Of a stretch of 64,000 nt of DNA, positions 21,924-31,049 are shown in pieces. The position numbers were made by a program, and so were the translations under genes. The notes under the pieces are model-generated. The model was not told the origin of the DNA, made no database searches, and saw only the letters and a program-made list of their open reading frames with translations. This stretch comes from CBDCTM01 sp965222005 (GTDB lineage: Bacteria; Bacteroidota; Bacteroidia; Chitinophagales; Saprospiraceae): contig OZ244935.1 in the NCBI GenBank assembly GCA_965222005.1, positions 2,294,001 to 2,358,000 on the forward strand, in the 5' to 3' direction. The stretch's first letter is position 1, and every line of letters starts with the position of its first letter.

Positions 21924-24059
21924 ATGGCAAAGGATCTTAGATTAACGAGAAACATCGGGATTGCTGCACATATCGATGCGGGTAAGACTACCACTACTGA
22001 ACGTATCCTTTATTATACAGGTATCAGCCACAAAATCGGTGAAGTACACGATGGCGCTGCTACTATGGACTGGATGGAGCAGGAGCAGGAGCGAGGCATC
22101 ACCATTACATCTGCCGCTACCAAAACTAGCTGGAAGTGGCTGGACAATGAGTTCACCATTAATATAATCGACACACCGGGTCACGTTGACTTTACGGTGG
22201 AGGTAGAGCGCTCACTGCGCGTCCTCGATGGTACGATTGCACTTTTCTGTGCCGTATCAGGCGTGGAGCCGCAGTCGGAGACCGTTTGGCGGCAAGCCGA
22301 TCGCTATCGCGTGCCGCGCATTGGCTTTGTCAATAAAATGGACCGTACAGGGGCCGATTTCTTCAATGTAGTCAATGACGTCCGCGAAAAGCTGGGCGCC
22401 AATGCCATCCCGATCCAAATTCCGATCGGCGCTGAGGAAAATTTCAAAGGAGTGGTCGATCTGATCGAAAATAAAGCGATCATATGGGATGATGAGAGCC
22501 AGGGTATGACGTTCAAAGAAATTCCGATTCCCGAAGATCTTATGGATATGGTGGCAGAATATCGGGAGAAGTTGGTAGAAGCAGTAGCCGAATACGATGA
22601 AGCTTTGCTGGAAAAATTCTTTGAAGATTCGGATTCCATTACCATCGAAGAGATGAGAGCTGCCATTCGCGCTGCTACTATTGATATGACCATCTGCCCG
22701 ATGATGTGCGGATCGGCCTTCAAAAATAAAGGAGTACAAAGGCTTTTGGATGCCATCTGCACCTTCATGCCTTCACCCGTTGATATCGATGCCGTAGAGG
22801 GAATCAATCCCAAAACGGATGACACCGTTACCCGAAAGCCCTCCGTGGATGAGCCTTTTACGGCCTTGGCATTTAAAATTGCCACCGATCCATACGTTGG
22901 CCGCCTGGCCTTTTTCCGGGTTTATTCAGGCAAGCTGGATGCCGGTTCCTATGTACTCAATACCCGATCTGGCAATAAGGAGCGTATCTCCCGTATCTAT
23001 CAGATGCACGCCAATAAGCAAAACCCGGTCGATCGCGTAGAGGCTGGCGACATTGCCGCTGGGGTGGGTTTTAAGGATATAAGAACAGGGGATACCCTTT
23101 GCGATGTTGACAAACCCATCATATTGGAAAGCATCACCTTTCCCGATCCGGTTATCAGTATCGCGGTGGAGCCGAAAACCCAAAAAGATATGGACAAGCT
23201 GGGGATGGCACTCAATAAACTCTCTGAGGAAGATCCCACCTTCCGGGTAAGATATGATGAAGATACCAATCAGACGATCATCAGTGGGATGGGTGAATTG
23301 CACCTCGAAATTATCGTTGATCGGCTGAGAAGAGAATTTAAAGTAGAATGCAACCAGGGCCAACCTCAGGTCAACTACAAAGAAGCACTCACGGTCAGTG
23401 CCGATCACCGAGAGCGGCTTAAGAAACAATCGGGAGGTGCTGGTTTGTTTGCCGATATACAATTTGAAATTGGTCCTGCCGATCAGGAATTTCTTGAAAG
23501 CGAGGATTTCAAGAGCGGCAAAAAGCGCCTGCAATTTGTCAACAAAATTGTGGGAGGCTCTATTCCAAGAGAATTGATACCTTCTGTAGAAAAAGGCTTC
23601 AATGCCATGATGGACAATGGCGTACTGGCCGGGTATAGTATGGACAGCATGAAAGTGCGGCTGTACGACGGTAGCACCCACCAGGTGGATTCCAAGCCCA
23701 TCGCTTTTGAACTCTGCGCCAAAGAAGGTTTCAGGGTGGCTGTGCCCAAATGCCGGCCAGTGATATTGGAACCCCTGATGAAACTGGAGGTAGTAACTCC
23801 CGAAGAGTATGTGGGTAGTGTGATAGGCGACCTCAACCGCCGGAGAGGGATTCCCAAAAATCAAGAACCCCGCCCGGGTGGTGCGGTGGCTGTTAATGCA
23901 GAGGTACCACTTAGTGAGATGTTTGGCTATGTGACGGCCCTGCGCACGATCACCTCCGGCCGGGCCTCCAGCACTATGGAATTCTCTCATTACGACCAGG
24001 CTCCCAAAGGGATATCCGATGATATCATTGAAAAGGCCAAAGGTACTGTGAAAGTATAG
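21924..24059 (+). CDS. fusA: Translation elongation factor G
   Basis: 711 aa. GTPase that drives translocation and, with RRF, ribosome recycling. G1 AHIDAGKTTTTERIL, G2 RGITITSAAT, G3 DTPGHVDF and G4 NKMDR are all canonical, followed by domain II, III, a domain IV with the long central insertion and a C-terminal domain V (MEFSHYDQAPKGISDDI). Length and gene position (after rpsG) mark it as the housekeeping copy. tuf does not follow; rpsJ comes next after 78 nt. Confidence 0.97.
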   Translation: MAKDLRLTRNIGIAAHIDAGKTTTTERILYYTGISHKIGEVHDGAATMDWMEQEQERGITITSAATKTSWKWLDNEFTINIIDTPGHVDFTVEVERSLRVLDGTIALFCAVSGVEPQSETVWRQADRYRVPRIGFVNKMDRTGADFFNVVNDVREKLGANAIPIQIPIGAEENFKGVVDLIENKAIIWDDESQGMTFKEIPIPEDLMDMVAEYREKLVEAVAEYDEALLEKFFEDSDSITIEEMRAAIRAATIDMTICPMMCGSAFKNKGVQRLLDAICTFMPSPVDIDAVEGINPKTDDTVTRKPSVDEPFTALAFKIATDPYVGRLAFFRVYSGKLDAGSYVLNTRSGNKERISRIYQMHANKQNPVDRVEAGDIAAGVGFKDIRTGDTLCDVDKPIILESITFPDPVISIAVEPKTQKDMDKLGMALNKLSEEDPTFRVRYDEDTNQTIISGMGELHLEIIVDRLRREFKVECNQGQPQVNYKEALTVSADHRERLKKQSGGAGLFADIQFEIGPADQEFLESEDFKSGKKRLQFVNKIVGGSIPRELIPSVEKGFNAMMDNGVLAGYSMDSMKVRLYDGSTHQVDSKPIAFELCAKEGFRVAVPKCRPVILEPLMKLEVVTPEEYVGSVIGDLNRRRGIPKNQEPRPGGAVAVNAEVPLSEMFGYVTALRTITSGRASSTMEFSHYDQAPKGISDDIIEKAKGTVKV

Positions 24060-24137
24060 TGTAAATGATCCAAGGTGCTGATATCGAAGGATTTACAGCT
24101 AATTGGATTGTATCATATAAATTAACTGAAAAGGGTA

Positions 24138-24446
24138 ATGAATCAAAAAATCAGAATCAAACTCCGTTCTTATGACCACAATTTAGTGGACAAATCGACG
24201 GAGAAAATCGTGAAGACCGTACGCAACAGCGGTGCTGTCGTAACGGGTCCGATTCCGCTGCCCACTGAGAAAAAAATCTTTACCGTGCTCCGTTCTCCGC
24301 ACGTCAATAAGAAATCTCGTGAGCAGTTTCAGTTGCGTACTCACAAAAGATTGATTGAAATCTACACGCCTACCCAAAAAACGGTGGATGCGCTGTCCAA
24401 GCTTGAGCTGCCCAGCGGTGTGGATATTCAGGTGAAATTGACGTAA
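24138..24446 (+). CDS. rpsJ: 30S ribosomal protein S10
   Basis: 102 aa, complete. RIKLRSYDHNLVDKSTEKIV at the start and the tRNA/NusB-interacting loop PTEKKIFTVLRSPHVNKKSR are typical. S10 also serves as NusE in transcription antitermination. It opens the S10 section of the cluster. Confidence 0.97.
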   Translation: MNQKIRIKLRSYDHNLVDKSTEKIVKTVRNSGAVVTGPIPLPTEKKIFTVLRSPHVNKKSREQFQLRTHKRLIEIYTPTQKTVDALSKLELPSGVDIQVKLT

Positions 24447-24557
24447 TTCTTTCAGAACAACCTGGCAGGCATATGTTGCCTGATAGAAATAGCTCCATGC
24501 TCCGGATGATTGATTTTTCGGCAGCATATTGTAAGGTTGATTAAAATAGTAAATCTG

Positions 24558-25229
24558 ATGAACGGTTTAATCGGTAAAAAAATCGGAATGACCAGCATTT
24601 TTGACGAAGCTGGTCAAAACATCGCTTGCACAGTTATCGAAGCTGGCCCCTGTGTCATCACCCAGGTAAAAACGGATGATACGGATGGCTACACAGCCCT
24701 ACAGGTCGGCTTTGGTGATGCCAAAGTGAAAAACACTTCCAAAGCACTCATCGGGCATTTCGAAAATGCCAAAACTTCTCCCAAAAGAAAGGTCGTAGAA
24801 TTCAGAAACTTCGACTATGACGGTATCATCCCGCCTGCCAATGAAAATGGCGAGGCCGGCGAGCCGGTAGAAAAAGGCTTAGGAGCCTTGCTCACGGTGG
24901 GCGAAGTTTTCTCCGAAGGGGATATAGTCAATGTAGTAGGCACTTCGAAAGGCAAGGGCTTTCAAGGGGTGGTCAAGCGCCACGGATTTAGAGGGGTGAA
25001 TGACCAAACGCACGGCCAGCACAACCGCCAGCGGGCACCAGGGTCGATTGGGGCAGCCTCTTATCCCGCCAAAGTATTTAAAGGTATGCGGATGGGTGGA
25101 AGAACCGGTGGCAAGCGGGCCAAAATCACCAACCTTGAAGTGATAAAAATATTCCCCGAAAAAAACCTTTTGCTCGTCAAAGGAGCAGTGCCAGGACATA
25201 AAGGGGCATTTGTAATTATCGAAAAATAG
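24558..25229 (+). CDS. rplC: 50S ribosomal protein L3
   Basis: 223 aa from ATG 24558 (MNGLIGKKIGMTSIFDE); an upstream frame extension is not part of the family. The GKGFQGVVKRHGFRG and GSIGAASYPAKVFKGMRMGG stretches form the loop that reaches the peptidyl-transferase centre. Binds 23S rRNA early in assembly. rplD follows after 7 nt. Confidence 0.96.
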   Translation: MNGLIGKKIGMTSIFDEAGQNIACTVIEAGPCVITQVKTDDTDGYTALQVGFGDAKVKNTSKALIGHFENAKTSPKRKVVEFRNFDYDGIIPPANENGEAGEPVEKGLGALLTVGEVFSEGDIVNVVGTSKGKGFQGVVKRHGFRGVNDQTHGQHNRQRAPGSIGAASYPAKVFKGMRMGGRTGGKRAKITNLEVIKIFPEKNLLLVKGAVPGHKGAFVIIEK

Positions 25230-25236
25230 GCAAGTC

Positions 25237-25863
25237 ATGAAACTTGATGTATTCAATATCGACGGAAAAAAAGCTGGCAAGCAAATCGATTTGCCGGATG
25301 ATATTTTTGGTATCGAACCCAACGAACATGCCGTATATCTGGCTGTAAAGCAATACAATGCCAACCAACGCCAAGGTACGCACAAGACCAAAGAGCGAGG
25401 CGAAGTGAAGGGCTCGACAAGAAAAATCAAGCGCCAGAAAGGAACCGGAACGGCTCGCGCAGGCGATATCAAAAACCCCTTGTTCCGGGGAGGAGGCCGC
25501 ACATTTGGGCCCCGGCCAAGAAAATATACCGTTCGGCTCAATAAAAAGGTGAAGCAGCTGGCGCGAAAATCGGCCTTCTCCAGCAAAGCTGCGAACAAAC
25601 AGATTATGGTGGTGGAGGACTTTACCTTCGATGCACCAAAAACTAAAAATTACCTTGACATACTGAGGAACCTGGAAGTGGATAGCCAAAAGACCCTGGT
25701 CGTCACGAGCGATTTGGACCGCAATGTGTATTTGTCCAGCCGCAACCTCCAGACCTCCAAAGTAGTCAGAGCCAACGATGTCAATACGTACCAGATACTT
25801 GATGCCAACACATTGATACTTGCCGAAGGTGCGGTAGATGTGATAAAAGAAACCTTTGCTTAA
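25237..25863 (+). CDS. rplD: 50S ribosomal protein L4
   Basis: 208 aa. The exit-tunnel loop is seen as TRKIKRQKGTGTARAGDIKN followed by LFRGGGRTFGPRPR, with the core domain on both sides. In E. coli L4 represses this operon by transcriptional and translational control; no matching leader structure is evident here. Tight spacing to rplC (7 nt) and rplW (17 nt). Confidence 0.96.
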   Translation: MKLDVFNIDGKKAGKQIDLPDDIFGIEPNEHAVYLAVKQYNANQRQGTHKTKERGEVKGSTRKIKRQKGTGTARAGDIKNPLFRGGGRTFGPRPRKYTVRLNKKVKQLARKSAFSSKAANKQIMVVEDFTFDAPKTKNYLDILRNLEVDSQKTLVVTSDLDRNVYLSSRNLQTSKVVRANDVNTYQILDANTLILAEGAVDVIKETFA

Positions 25864-25880
25864 TCAGCTATCAAAAGAAA

Positions 25881-26177
25881 ATGGAAAAGACAATTTTAGT
25901 AAAACCCATTATCACCGAAAAATCGGAAAAACTGTCGGAGGCGTATAACCAATACTCCTTTATTGTCAATAAAAAAGCCAATAAAATTGAGATAAAGGAT
26001 GCTGTGGAGAAAATGTATAACGTCAGTGTAGCCTCTGTCAATACTATGATTATGCCAGCCAAAGCCAAAAACCGCAACACGCGGGCGGGCCTCATTCGTG
26101 GGCGCGTCTCCGCTTACAAAAAAGCCCTGGTCACGCTGGCACAAGGCGAAGAAATAGACTTTTTTGGAGATATATAA
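25881..26177 (+). CDS. rplW: 50S ribosomal protein L23
   Basis: 98 aa. Exit-tunnel rim protein, docking site of trigger factor and SRP. Typical ILVKPIITEKSEKLSE opening, VNKKANKIEIKDAVEKMYNV helix and the KAKNRNTRAGLIRGR loop. Confidence 0.95.
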   Translation: MEKTILVKPIITEKSEKLSEAYNQYSFIVNKKANKIEIKDAVEKMYNVSVASVNTMIMPAKAKNRNTRAGLIRGRVSAYKKALVTLAQGEEIDFFGDI

Positions 26178-26238
26178 ATGCTTTGTTATCAACAACTTAG
26201 CTGCCGTGCGTAGCTTTGTAGCTTATAAATAGTAAGAA

Positions 26239-27069
26239 ATGCCAGTTAAAAAATTTAATCCGGTCACCCCAGGCACCCGTTTTCGGGTGGGCAATACTTT
26301 TTCGGAAATCACGGCCAGCAAACCGGAGAAAAGCCTGCTGGCGCCGCTCAAGAAATCAGGCGGGCGCAACAGCCGGGGAAAGATGACTATGCGCAATCGC
26401 GGTGGCGGGCACAAACGTCGCTACCGGATCATCGATTTCAAGCGCAACAAAGATGGGGTCACTGCTACGGTCAAGTCGATTGAGTACGATCCGAATCGCA
26501 CCGCCTTCATCGCACTGGTTGAATATCAGGATGGCGAAAAGCGCTACATCATAGCTCCCAACGGCCTCAAGGTAGGTGACAGCATTATGTCAGGCGAACA
26601 GGCTTCCCCCGATCTGGGCAATGCCTTGTACCTGTCAAAGATTCCGCTGGGCGCTTCGATCCACGCCATCGAAATGCAGCCTGGCAAAGGCGCAGCAATG
26701 GCTCGTAGTGCAGGCACTTCGGCCGTATTGATGGGCCGCGAAGGCAAGTACGCTATTATCAAATTGCCTTCCGGCGAAGTGCGCCGGGTGTTGCTCACCT
26801 GCAAGGCAGTTATCGGCTCTACCTCCAATCCCGATCACGGATTGCAGGTTTTCGGCAAGGCCGGCAGAAGGCGCTGGATTGGTCGCCGCCCACGAGTAAG
26901 AGGGGTAGCAATGAACCCAGTCGATCACCCAATGGGTGGAGGGGAAGGCCGTGCATCCGGCGGGCATCCTCGTTCTCGCACGGGCGTGATGGCGAAAGGG
27001 CAAAAGACCCGCAACAAGAAGAAACCCTCCAGCCGATTAATTATTTCAAAGAGAAAAGGTACTAAATAA
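26239..27069 (+). CDS. rplB: 50S ribosomal protein L2
   Basis: 276 aa, full length. Needed for subunit joining and the peptidyl-transferase region. Conserved GRNSRGKMTMRNRGGGHKRR, the KGTIGEV-equivalent NGLKVGDSIMSG region, and MNPVDHPMGGGEGRASGG near the C-terminus with the peptidyl-transferase His. Lies 61 nt after rplW and 13 nt before rpsS. Confidence 0.97.
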   Translation: MPVKKFNPVTPGTRFRVGNTFSEITASKPEKSLLAPLKKSGGRNSRGKMTMRNRGGGHKRRYRIIDFKRNKDGVTATVKSIEYDPNRTAFIALVEYQDGEKRYIIAPNGLKVGDSIMSGEQASPDLGNALYLSKIPLGASIHAIEMQPGKGAAMARSAGTSAVLMGREGKYAIIKLPSGEVRRVLLTCKAVIGSTSNPDHGLQVFGKAGRRRWIGRRPRVRGVAMNPVDHPMGGGEGRASGGHPRSRTGVMAKGQKTRNKKKPSSRLIISKRKGTK

Positions 27070-27082
27070 ATAAACTGAAATC

Positions 27083-27352
27083 ATGGCTCGATCAATCAAA
27101 AAAGGCCCTTACGTTTTTCATAAGCTGATGACCAAAGTGCAGAAGGCCAAAGAATCCAATAAAAAGACCGTCATTAAGACCTGGTCAAGAGCATCGATGA
27201 TCATACCTGACATGGTAGGGGAGACAATCGCTGTGCACAATGGCAAAACCTTCGTTCCGGTATTTGTCACAGAGAACATGGTAGGCCATAAACTAGGTGA
27301 ATTTGCACCTACGAGAAGCTTTAGAGGCCATGCCGGCAACAGAAAGAGATAA
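27083..27352 (+). CDS. rpsS: 30S ribosomal protein S19
   Basis: 89 aa. Head protein pairing with S13 near the A site. MARSIKKGPYVFHKLMTKV, TWSRASMIIPDMVGETIAVH, and GHKLGEFAPTRSFRGHAG are the usual blocks. Confidence 0.97.
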   Translation: MARSIKKGPYVFHKLMTKVQKAKESNKKTVIKTWSRASMIIPDMVGETIAVHNGKTFVPVFVTENMVGHKLGEFAPTRSFRGHAGNRKR

Positions 27353-27392
27353 ACGTGTATATTAATGCAAACGATCAAATATTTAAACTAAT

Positions 27393-27893
27393 ATGGAAGC
27401 AGTAGCCAAACTCCGGAATTGCCCGATGTCAGTGCGAAAAATGCGACTGGTAGTTGACAATATTCGTGGCAAGCGAGTTGACGAAGCGCTCAATATTTTG
27501 CGCTACACCAAAAAAGAAGCAGCTACCTGGCTGGAAAAGGTATTGCTTTCGGCCATCGCCAATTGGGAATATAAAAACGGTATGGCCGTCAATGCCGATG
27601 ATTACGACCTGTATATAAAAACAGCTTTTGCCGATCAGGGAACTATGCTCAAACGCTTTCGGCCGGCCCCGCATGGCCGCGCCCACCGTATCCGCAAGCA
27701 TACCAACCACGTAACCTTGATCGTCGAAAACCGCATCCCGCTCGAAGATGATCTGTTACCAGAACAGGAAGATGCTATCGAAGAAGAGATGGAAGAAATG
27801 GAAGAAATAGTAGAGGAGGTAGTTGAAGAAACCGTTGAAGAAACCGTTGAAGAAACCGTTGAAGAAACCGTTGAAGAAAATTCGGAAGAATAA
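27393..27893 (+). CDS. rplV: 50S ribosomal protein L22 with acidic repeat tail
   Basis: 166 aa, against about 110-120 for most L22. Core (about 1-120) is normal: NCPMSVRKMRLVVDNIRGK, the tunnel beta-hairpin region and GRAHRIRKHTNHVTLIVE. After residue 125 an acidic tail of Glu, Met and Val ends in VEET units encoded by a 12-nt repeat (27822-27879, 4.8 copies). L22's hairpin lines the exit tunnel; the tail is not part of the family fold and should be exposed on the ribosome surface. 28 nt before rpsC. Confidence 0.96.
   Translation: MEAVAKLRNCPMSVRKMRLVVDNIRGKRVDEALNILRYTKKEAATWLEKVLLSAIANWEYKNGMAVNADDYDLYIKTAFADQGTMLKRFRPAPHGRAHRIRKHTNHVTLIVENRIPLEDDLLPEQEDAIEEEMEEMEEIVEEVVEETVEETVEETVEETVEENSEE
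27822..27879 (+). repeat. In-frame 12-nt tandem repeat in rplV
   Basis: GTTGAAGAAACC repeated four times perfectly (27822-27869) plus a 10-nt partial copy. Each unit encodes Val-Glu-Glu-Thr; gain or loss of units keeps the frame. Confidence 0.95.
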
Positions 27894-27921
27894 TTTTTAT
27901 TAAATCTTATACCTAATTAAC

Positions 27922-28653
27922 ATGGGGCAAAAGACTAATCCAATCGGCAATCGCCTGGGGATCATCAAAGGGTGGGAATCCAACTGGTTTGGCGGAAAAA
28001 ATTTCGCCAGCAAAGTAGTGGAGGATGAAAACATCCGCAAATACCTCAAAGCCCGTATCCGCAAGGGAGGGATCGCTCGCATTATTATTGAGCGTACCCT
28101 CAAGCGCATCACCGTTACCATTCATACCAGCCGTCCCGGTATCATTATCGGCAAAGGGGGGGCCGAAGTTGACCGCATCCGCGAAGAGCTCAAAAAGCTC
28201 ACCAATCAGGATATCCAGATCAACATTGTGGAGATCCGCAAACCCGAGCTGGATGCCGCCATCGTTGGAGAATCCATCGCCAAGCAGCTCGAAGCCCGGA
28301 TCAACTATCGCCGTGCTATCAAAATGTCTATCCAATCCACTATGCGCGTAGGAGCCGAAGGAATCAAAGTGCGCATATCCGGCAGGCTGAACGGAGCCGA
28401 AATGGCACGTACCGAAGAGTACAAAGATGGCCGCATTCCACTCCATACATTCCGTGCCGATATCGACTATACACTGTCTGAAGCACTTACCGTGTATGGC
28501 AAGATTGGTGTCAAAGTGTGGATATGTAAAGGAGAGGTGTTGGGCAAACGCGATTTGTCGCCCAATGTGGGCGTTCCTACAGGCAAGGACAAGCAAGGTG
28601 GCCGGGGCCGGGGAGGTTCGCGCAGAGGGGGAAGAAATCCAAGACGCGGTTAG
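27922..28653 (+). CDS. rpsC: 30S ribosomal protein S3
   Basis: 243 aa. MGQKTNPIGNRLGIIKGWES opening, KH RNA-binding domain with the IIIGKGGAEVDRIREEL loop, and the C-terminal domain ending in a basic Gly/Arg tail (GGRGRGGSRRGGRNPRRG). Part of the mRNA entry channel with helicase activity. Confidence 0.97.
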   Translation: MGQKTNPIGNRLGIIKGWESNWFGGKNFASKVVEDENIRKYLKARIRKGGIARIIIERTLKRITVTIHTSRPGIIIGKGGAEVDRIREELKKLTNQDIQINIVEIRKPELDAAIVGESIAKQLEARINYRRAIKMSIQSTMRVGAEGIKVRISGRLNGAEMARTEEYKDGRIPLHTFRADIDYTLSEALTVYGKIGVKVWICKGEVLGKRDLSPNVGVPTGKDKQGGRGRGGSRRGGRNPRRG

Positions 28654-28673
28654 AAATTTAGTGAAAAATCCTG

Positions 28674-28681
28674 TACCTTTG
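28674..28681 (+). promoter_or_regulatory. Candidate internal -7 element before rplP
   Basis: TACCTTTG in the 97-nt rpsC-rplP gap, the largest gap in this stretch. No clear TTG upstream. A GCCCT...AGGGC hairpin (28681-28702) overlaps its end, so this may instead be a processing or attenuation site. Confidence 0.3.
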
Positions 28682-28750
28682 CCCTGCTTTTTTTGAAAGG
28701 GCTGGTCGGTGATAAATTTTGATAGGAAATACGACTAAATATCCAGTAAA

Positions 28751-29170
28751 ATGTTACAGCCAAAAAGGACTAAATATCGCAAACAGCAAAAAGGAAAAAA
28801 CCGGGGTCTTGCCCGCAAAGGCAGCACCGTAGCCTTTGGTACCTTTGGGTTGAAATCGCTCGACCATGCCTTCATCACCAACCGGCAGATTGAAGCAGCT
28901 CGTATCGCGATGACCAGATACATGAAGAGAGAGGGAAATGTGTGGATACGCATTTTTCCCGACAAGCCCATCACCTCCAAGCCTCAGGAAGTCCGGATGG
29001 GTAAGGGAAAAGGAGCACTGGATCACTATGTGGCAGTTGTCAAGCCGGGCCGTGTCATGTTCGAACTGGATGGGGTGGATCGCACTACTGCCAATGAAGC
29101 TATGCGCCTGGCAGCTCAAAAATTGCCCGTTTTGACCAAGGTTGTTACAAGACCTGATTATGTTGACTAA
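28751..29170 (+). CDS. rplP: 50S ribosomal protein L16
   Basis: 139 aa. MLQPKRTKYRKQQKGKNRGL, the IEAARIAMTRYMKREG helix, VRMGKGKGALDHYVAVVKPG and the A-site loop region are standard. Late-assembly protein positioning A-site tRNA. Confidence 0.97.
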   Translation: MLQPKRTKYRKQQKGKNRGLARKGSTVAFGTFGLKSLDHAFITNRQIEAARIAMTRYMKREGNVWIRIFPDKPITSKPQEVRMGKGKGALDHYVAVVKPGRVMFELDGVDRTTANEAMRLAAQKLPVLTKVVTRPDYVD

Positions 29171-29189
29171 TCCTATTAATTGAAAAATA

Positions 29190-29453
29190 ATGGCCAGTAA
29201 AAAATTCTTAGAACTTCAGGAGTTTACCGATACCGAACTTTTGAACGAGCTCACCGAAACGAAGACTCAATATCAAAAGCAGCGCTTCGACCATGCCATT
29301 AAAGGGCTGGACAACCCCTTGAAGCTCAAAGTGATTCGCCGCGATATTGCGCGCCTCAAAACAGAAATTCGCCGTAGAGAGCTGGCTAATATGCCAGAAA
29401 AAGATATGGCTTCCCGTTCAAAAATCCGTGCTCGTCGCAGAGCAAAAAAATAA
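29190..29453 (+). CDS. rpmC: 50S ribosomal protein L29
   Basis: 87 aa; the coiled two-helix core (LLNELTETKTQYQKQRFDHA ... DIARLKTEIRRRE) is followed by about 20 extra basic residues compared with the shortest L29s. Binds near the tunnel exit beside L23. rpsQ begins 4 nt after the stop. Confidence 0.94.
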   Translation: MASKKFLELQEFTDTELLNELTETKTQYQKQRFDHAIKGLDNPLKLKVIRRDIARLKTEIRRRELANMPEKDMASRSKIRARRRAKK

Positions 29454-29457
29454 TGCT

Positions 29458-29715
29458 ATGGCTGAGAAATCTTTAAGAAAGCAAAGAGTAGGGCTGGTTA
29501 CCGGCAATAAGATGGATAAAACCATCACGGTCACCGTGGAGCGTAAGCTGCGCCACCCCATTTATGGCAAATATGTGAAAAAGACCACCAAGTTTATGGT
29601 ACATGATGAAAAGAATGAGTGCAATGTGGGAGATACCGTGCGCATCACTGAGTCACGCCCACTGAGCAAACGCAAGCGCTGGGAAATGACGGAAATTATA
29701 GAAAGAGCTAAATAA
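29458..29715 (+). CDS. rpsQ: 30S ribosomal protein S17
   Basis: 85 aa from ATG 29458 (MAEKSLRKQRVGLVTG); the open frame upstream overlaps rpmC and is not coding for S17. OB-fold blocks: GNKMDKTITVTVERKLRHP, GKYVKKTTKFMVHDE and GDTVRITESRPLSKRKRW. 16S 5'-domain primary binder. Confidence 0.96.
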   Translation: MAEKSLRKQRVGLVTGNKMDKTITVTVERKLRHPIYGKYVKKTTKFMVHDEKNECNVGDTVRITESRPLSKRKRWEMTEIIERAK

Positions 29716-29740
29716 TAGAGCTAAATAATATCATCGAATC

Positions 29741-30106
29741 ATGATACAGCAAGAATCCAGATTAAATGTAGCGGATAATAGCGGGGCCAAAGAAGTGCTC
29801 TGCATCCGGGTACTCGGAGGCTCCAAAAGACGCTATGCTTCCATCGGCGATCAGATAGTGGTGACGGTCAAAGAGGCCAGCCCCGGTGGTGTGAAAAAAG
29901 GAACCGTATCCAAAGCAGTGATTGTACGCACACGCAAGGAAATCCGAAGAAAGGACGGCTCTTATATTCGTTTCGATGATAATGCAGTTGTGCTGCTCAA
30001 TAATCAGGATGAGCCCAGAGGTACCCGTATATTCGGCCCCGTAGCCCGTGAATTGCGCGAAAAAGACTACATGCGCATCGTATCGCTGGCACCGGAGGTG
30101 CTTTAA
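29741..30106 (+). CDS. rplN: 50S ribosomal protein L14
   Basis: 121 aa, one of the most conserved ribosomal proteins. MIQQESRLNVADNSGAKEVL, GDQIVVTVKEASPGGVKKG, VVRTR-like KAVIVRTRKEIRRKDGSYIR and GPVARELREKDYMRIVSLAP are all present. At the subunit interface and a target of RsfS-type silencing factors. Confidence 0.97.
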   Translation: MIQQESRLNVADNSGAKEVLCIRVLGGSKRRYASIGDQIVVTVKEASPGGVKKGTVSKAVIVRTRKEIRRKDGSYIRFDDNAVVLLNNQDEPRGTRIFGPVARELREKDYMRIVSLAPEVL

Positions 30107-30129
30107 TTCTTAGCAAGAAACATTCAATT

Positions 30130-30474
30130 ATGGCCAGAAAAAAAAATCAATCCCACGCTACCCATAAGCTCCACATCAAAAAAGGAGATAAGGTAATGGT
30201 GATATCGGGTGCCTATAAAGGAAGGCAAGGAGAAGTTTTGCAGGTGCTGCCCAAAAAGTACAGAGCAGTAGTAGAAGAGGTGAATATTGCCAAAAAACAC
30301 CAAAAGCCCACCCAGGACAACCCCGGCGGAATCATTGAATTGGCTATGCCCATCCATCTATCTAATCTCATGCTCGTTGATCCCAAAACAGGAGAACCAA
30401 CGCGTATAGGCCGAAAAGTTGTGGATGGCAAATTAGTGCGTTATTCAAAAAAATCAGGAGAAATTATTAAGTGA
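30130..30474 (+). CDS. rplX: 50S ribosomal protein L24
   Basis: 114 aa. KOW motif KKGDKVMVISGAYKGRQGEV near the N-terminus, then VNIAKKHQKPTQDNPGG and NLMLVDPKTGEPTRIG. Assembly initiator. Its TGA overlaps the rplE ATG by one base (30474), suggesting coupled translation. Confidence 0.96.
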   Translation: MARKKNQSHATHKLHIKKGDKVMVISGAYKGRQGEVLQVLPKKYRAVVEEVNIAKKHQKPTQDNPGGIIELAMPIHLSNLMLVDPKTGEPTRIGRKVVDGKLVRYSKKSGEIIK

Positions 30475-31031
30475 TGAGTTACATACCCAGGCTTGAAAAA
30501 AAATATAAAGAAGAGGTTGTTCCCAAGCTAATGGAGCAGTTTCAGTATAAATCAGTGATGCAAGTACCCAAGCTGGCCAAAATATGCGTCAATCAGGGCG
30601 TTGGAGGTGCCACTGCTGATAAGAAAATGATTGACAATGCGCTTCAGGAAATGTCACTGATTATCGGCCAGAAAGCAGTACCTACGAAAGCGACCAAATC
30701 AGTGTCCAATTTCAAACTTAGAGAGGGAATGACCATTGGTGCGCGAGCAACGCTTCGCAAACGGCAAATGTATGAGTTTTTGGACCGCCTCGTGGCTGTT
30801 GCTCTACCCCGTGTTCGCGACTTTCGCGGTATCAATGACAAAAGCTTCGATGGACGTGGCAACTACACTATGGGGATCAATGAGCACATCATTTTTCCGG
30901 AAATTGATCTTGACAAGGTAAGCCGCATCACCGGTATGGATATCACCTTTGTCACGACCGCCAAAACCGATGCCGAAGCCCTGGCACTACTCAAAGAACT
31001 GGGCATGCCTTTTAAAAATCAAAGAAATTAA
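30474..31031 (+). CDS. rplE: 50S ribosomal protein L5
   Basis: 185 aa from ATG 30474; a GTG directly before it would add only one residue. Blocks NQGVGGATADKKMIDNALQE, LREGMTIGARATLRKRQMYE and FRGINDKSFDGRGNYTMG are typical. Binds 5S rRNA in the central protuberance. Confidence 0.97.
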   Translation: MSYIPRLEKKYKEEVVPKLMEQFQYKSVMQVPKLAKICVNQGVGGATADKKMIDNALQEMSLIIGQKAVPTKATKSVSNFKLREGMTIGARATLRKRQMYEFLDRLVAVALPRVRDFRGINDKSFDGRGNYTMGINEHIIFPEIDLDKVSRITGMDITFVTTAKTDAEALALLKELGMPFKNQRN

Positions 31032-31049
31032 TTTTAACTATTCATAAGC

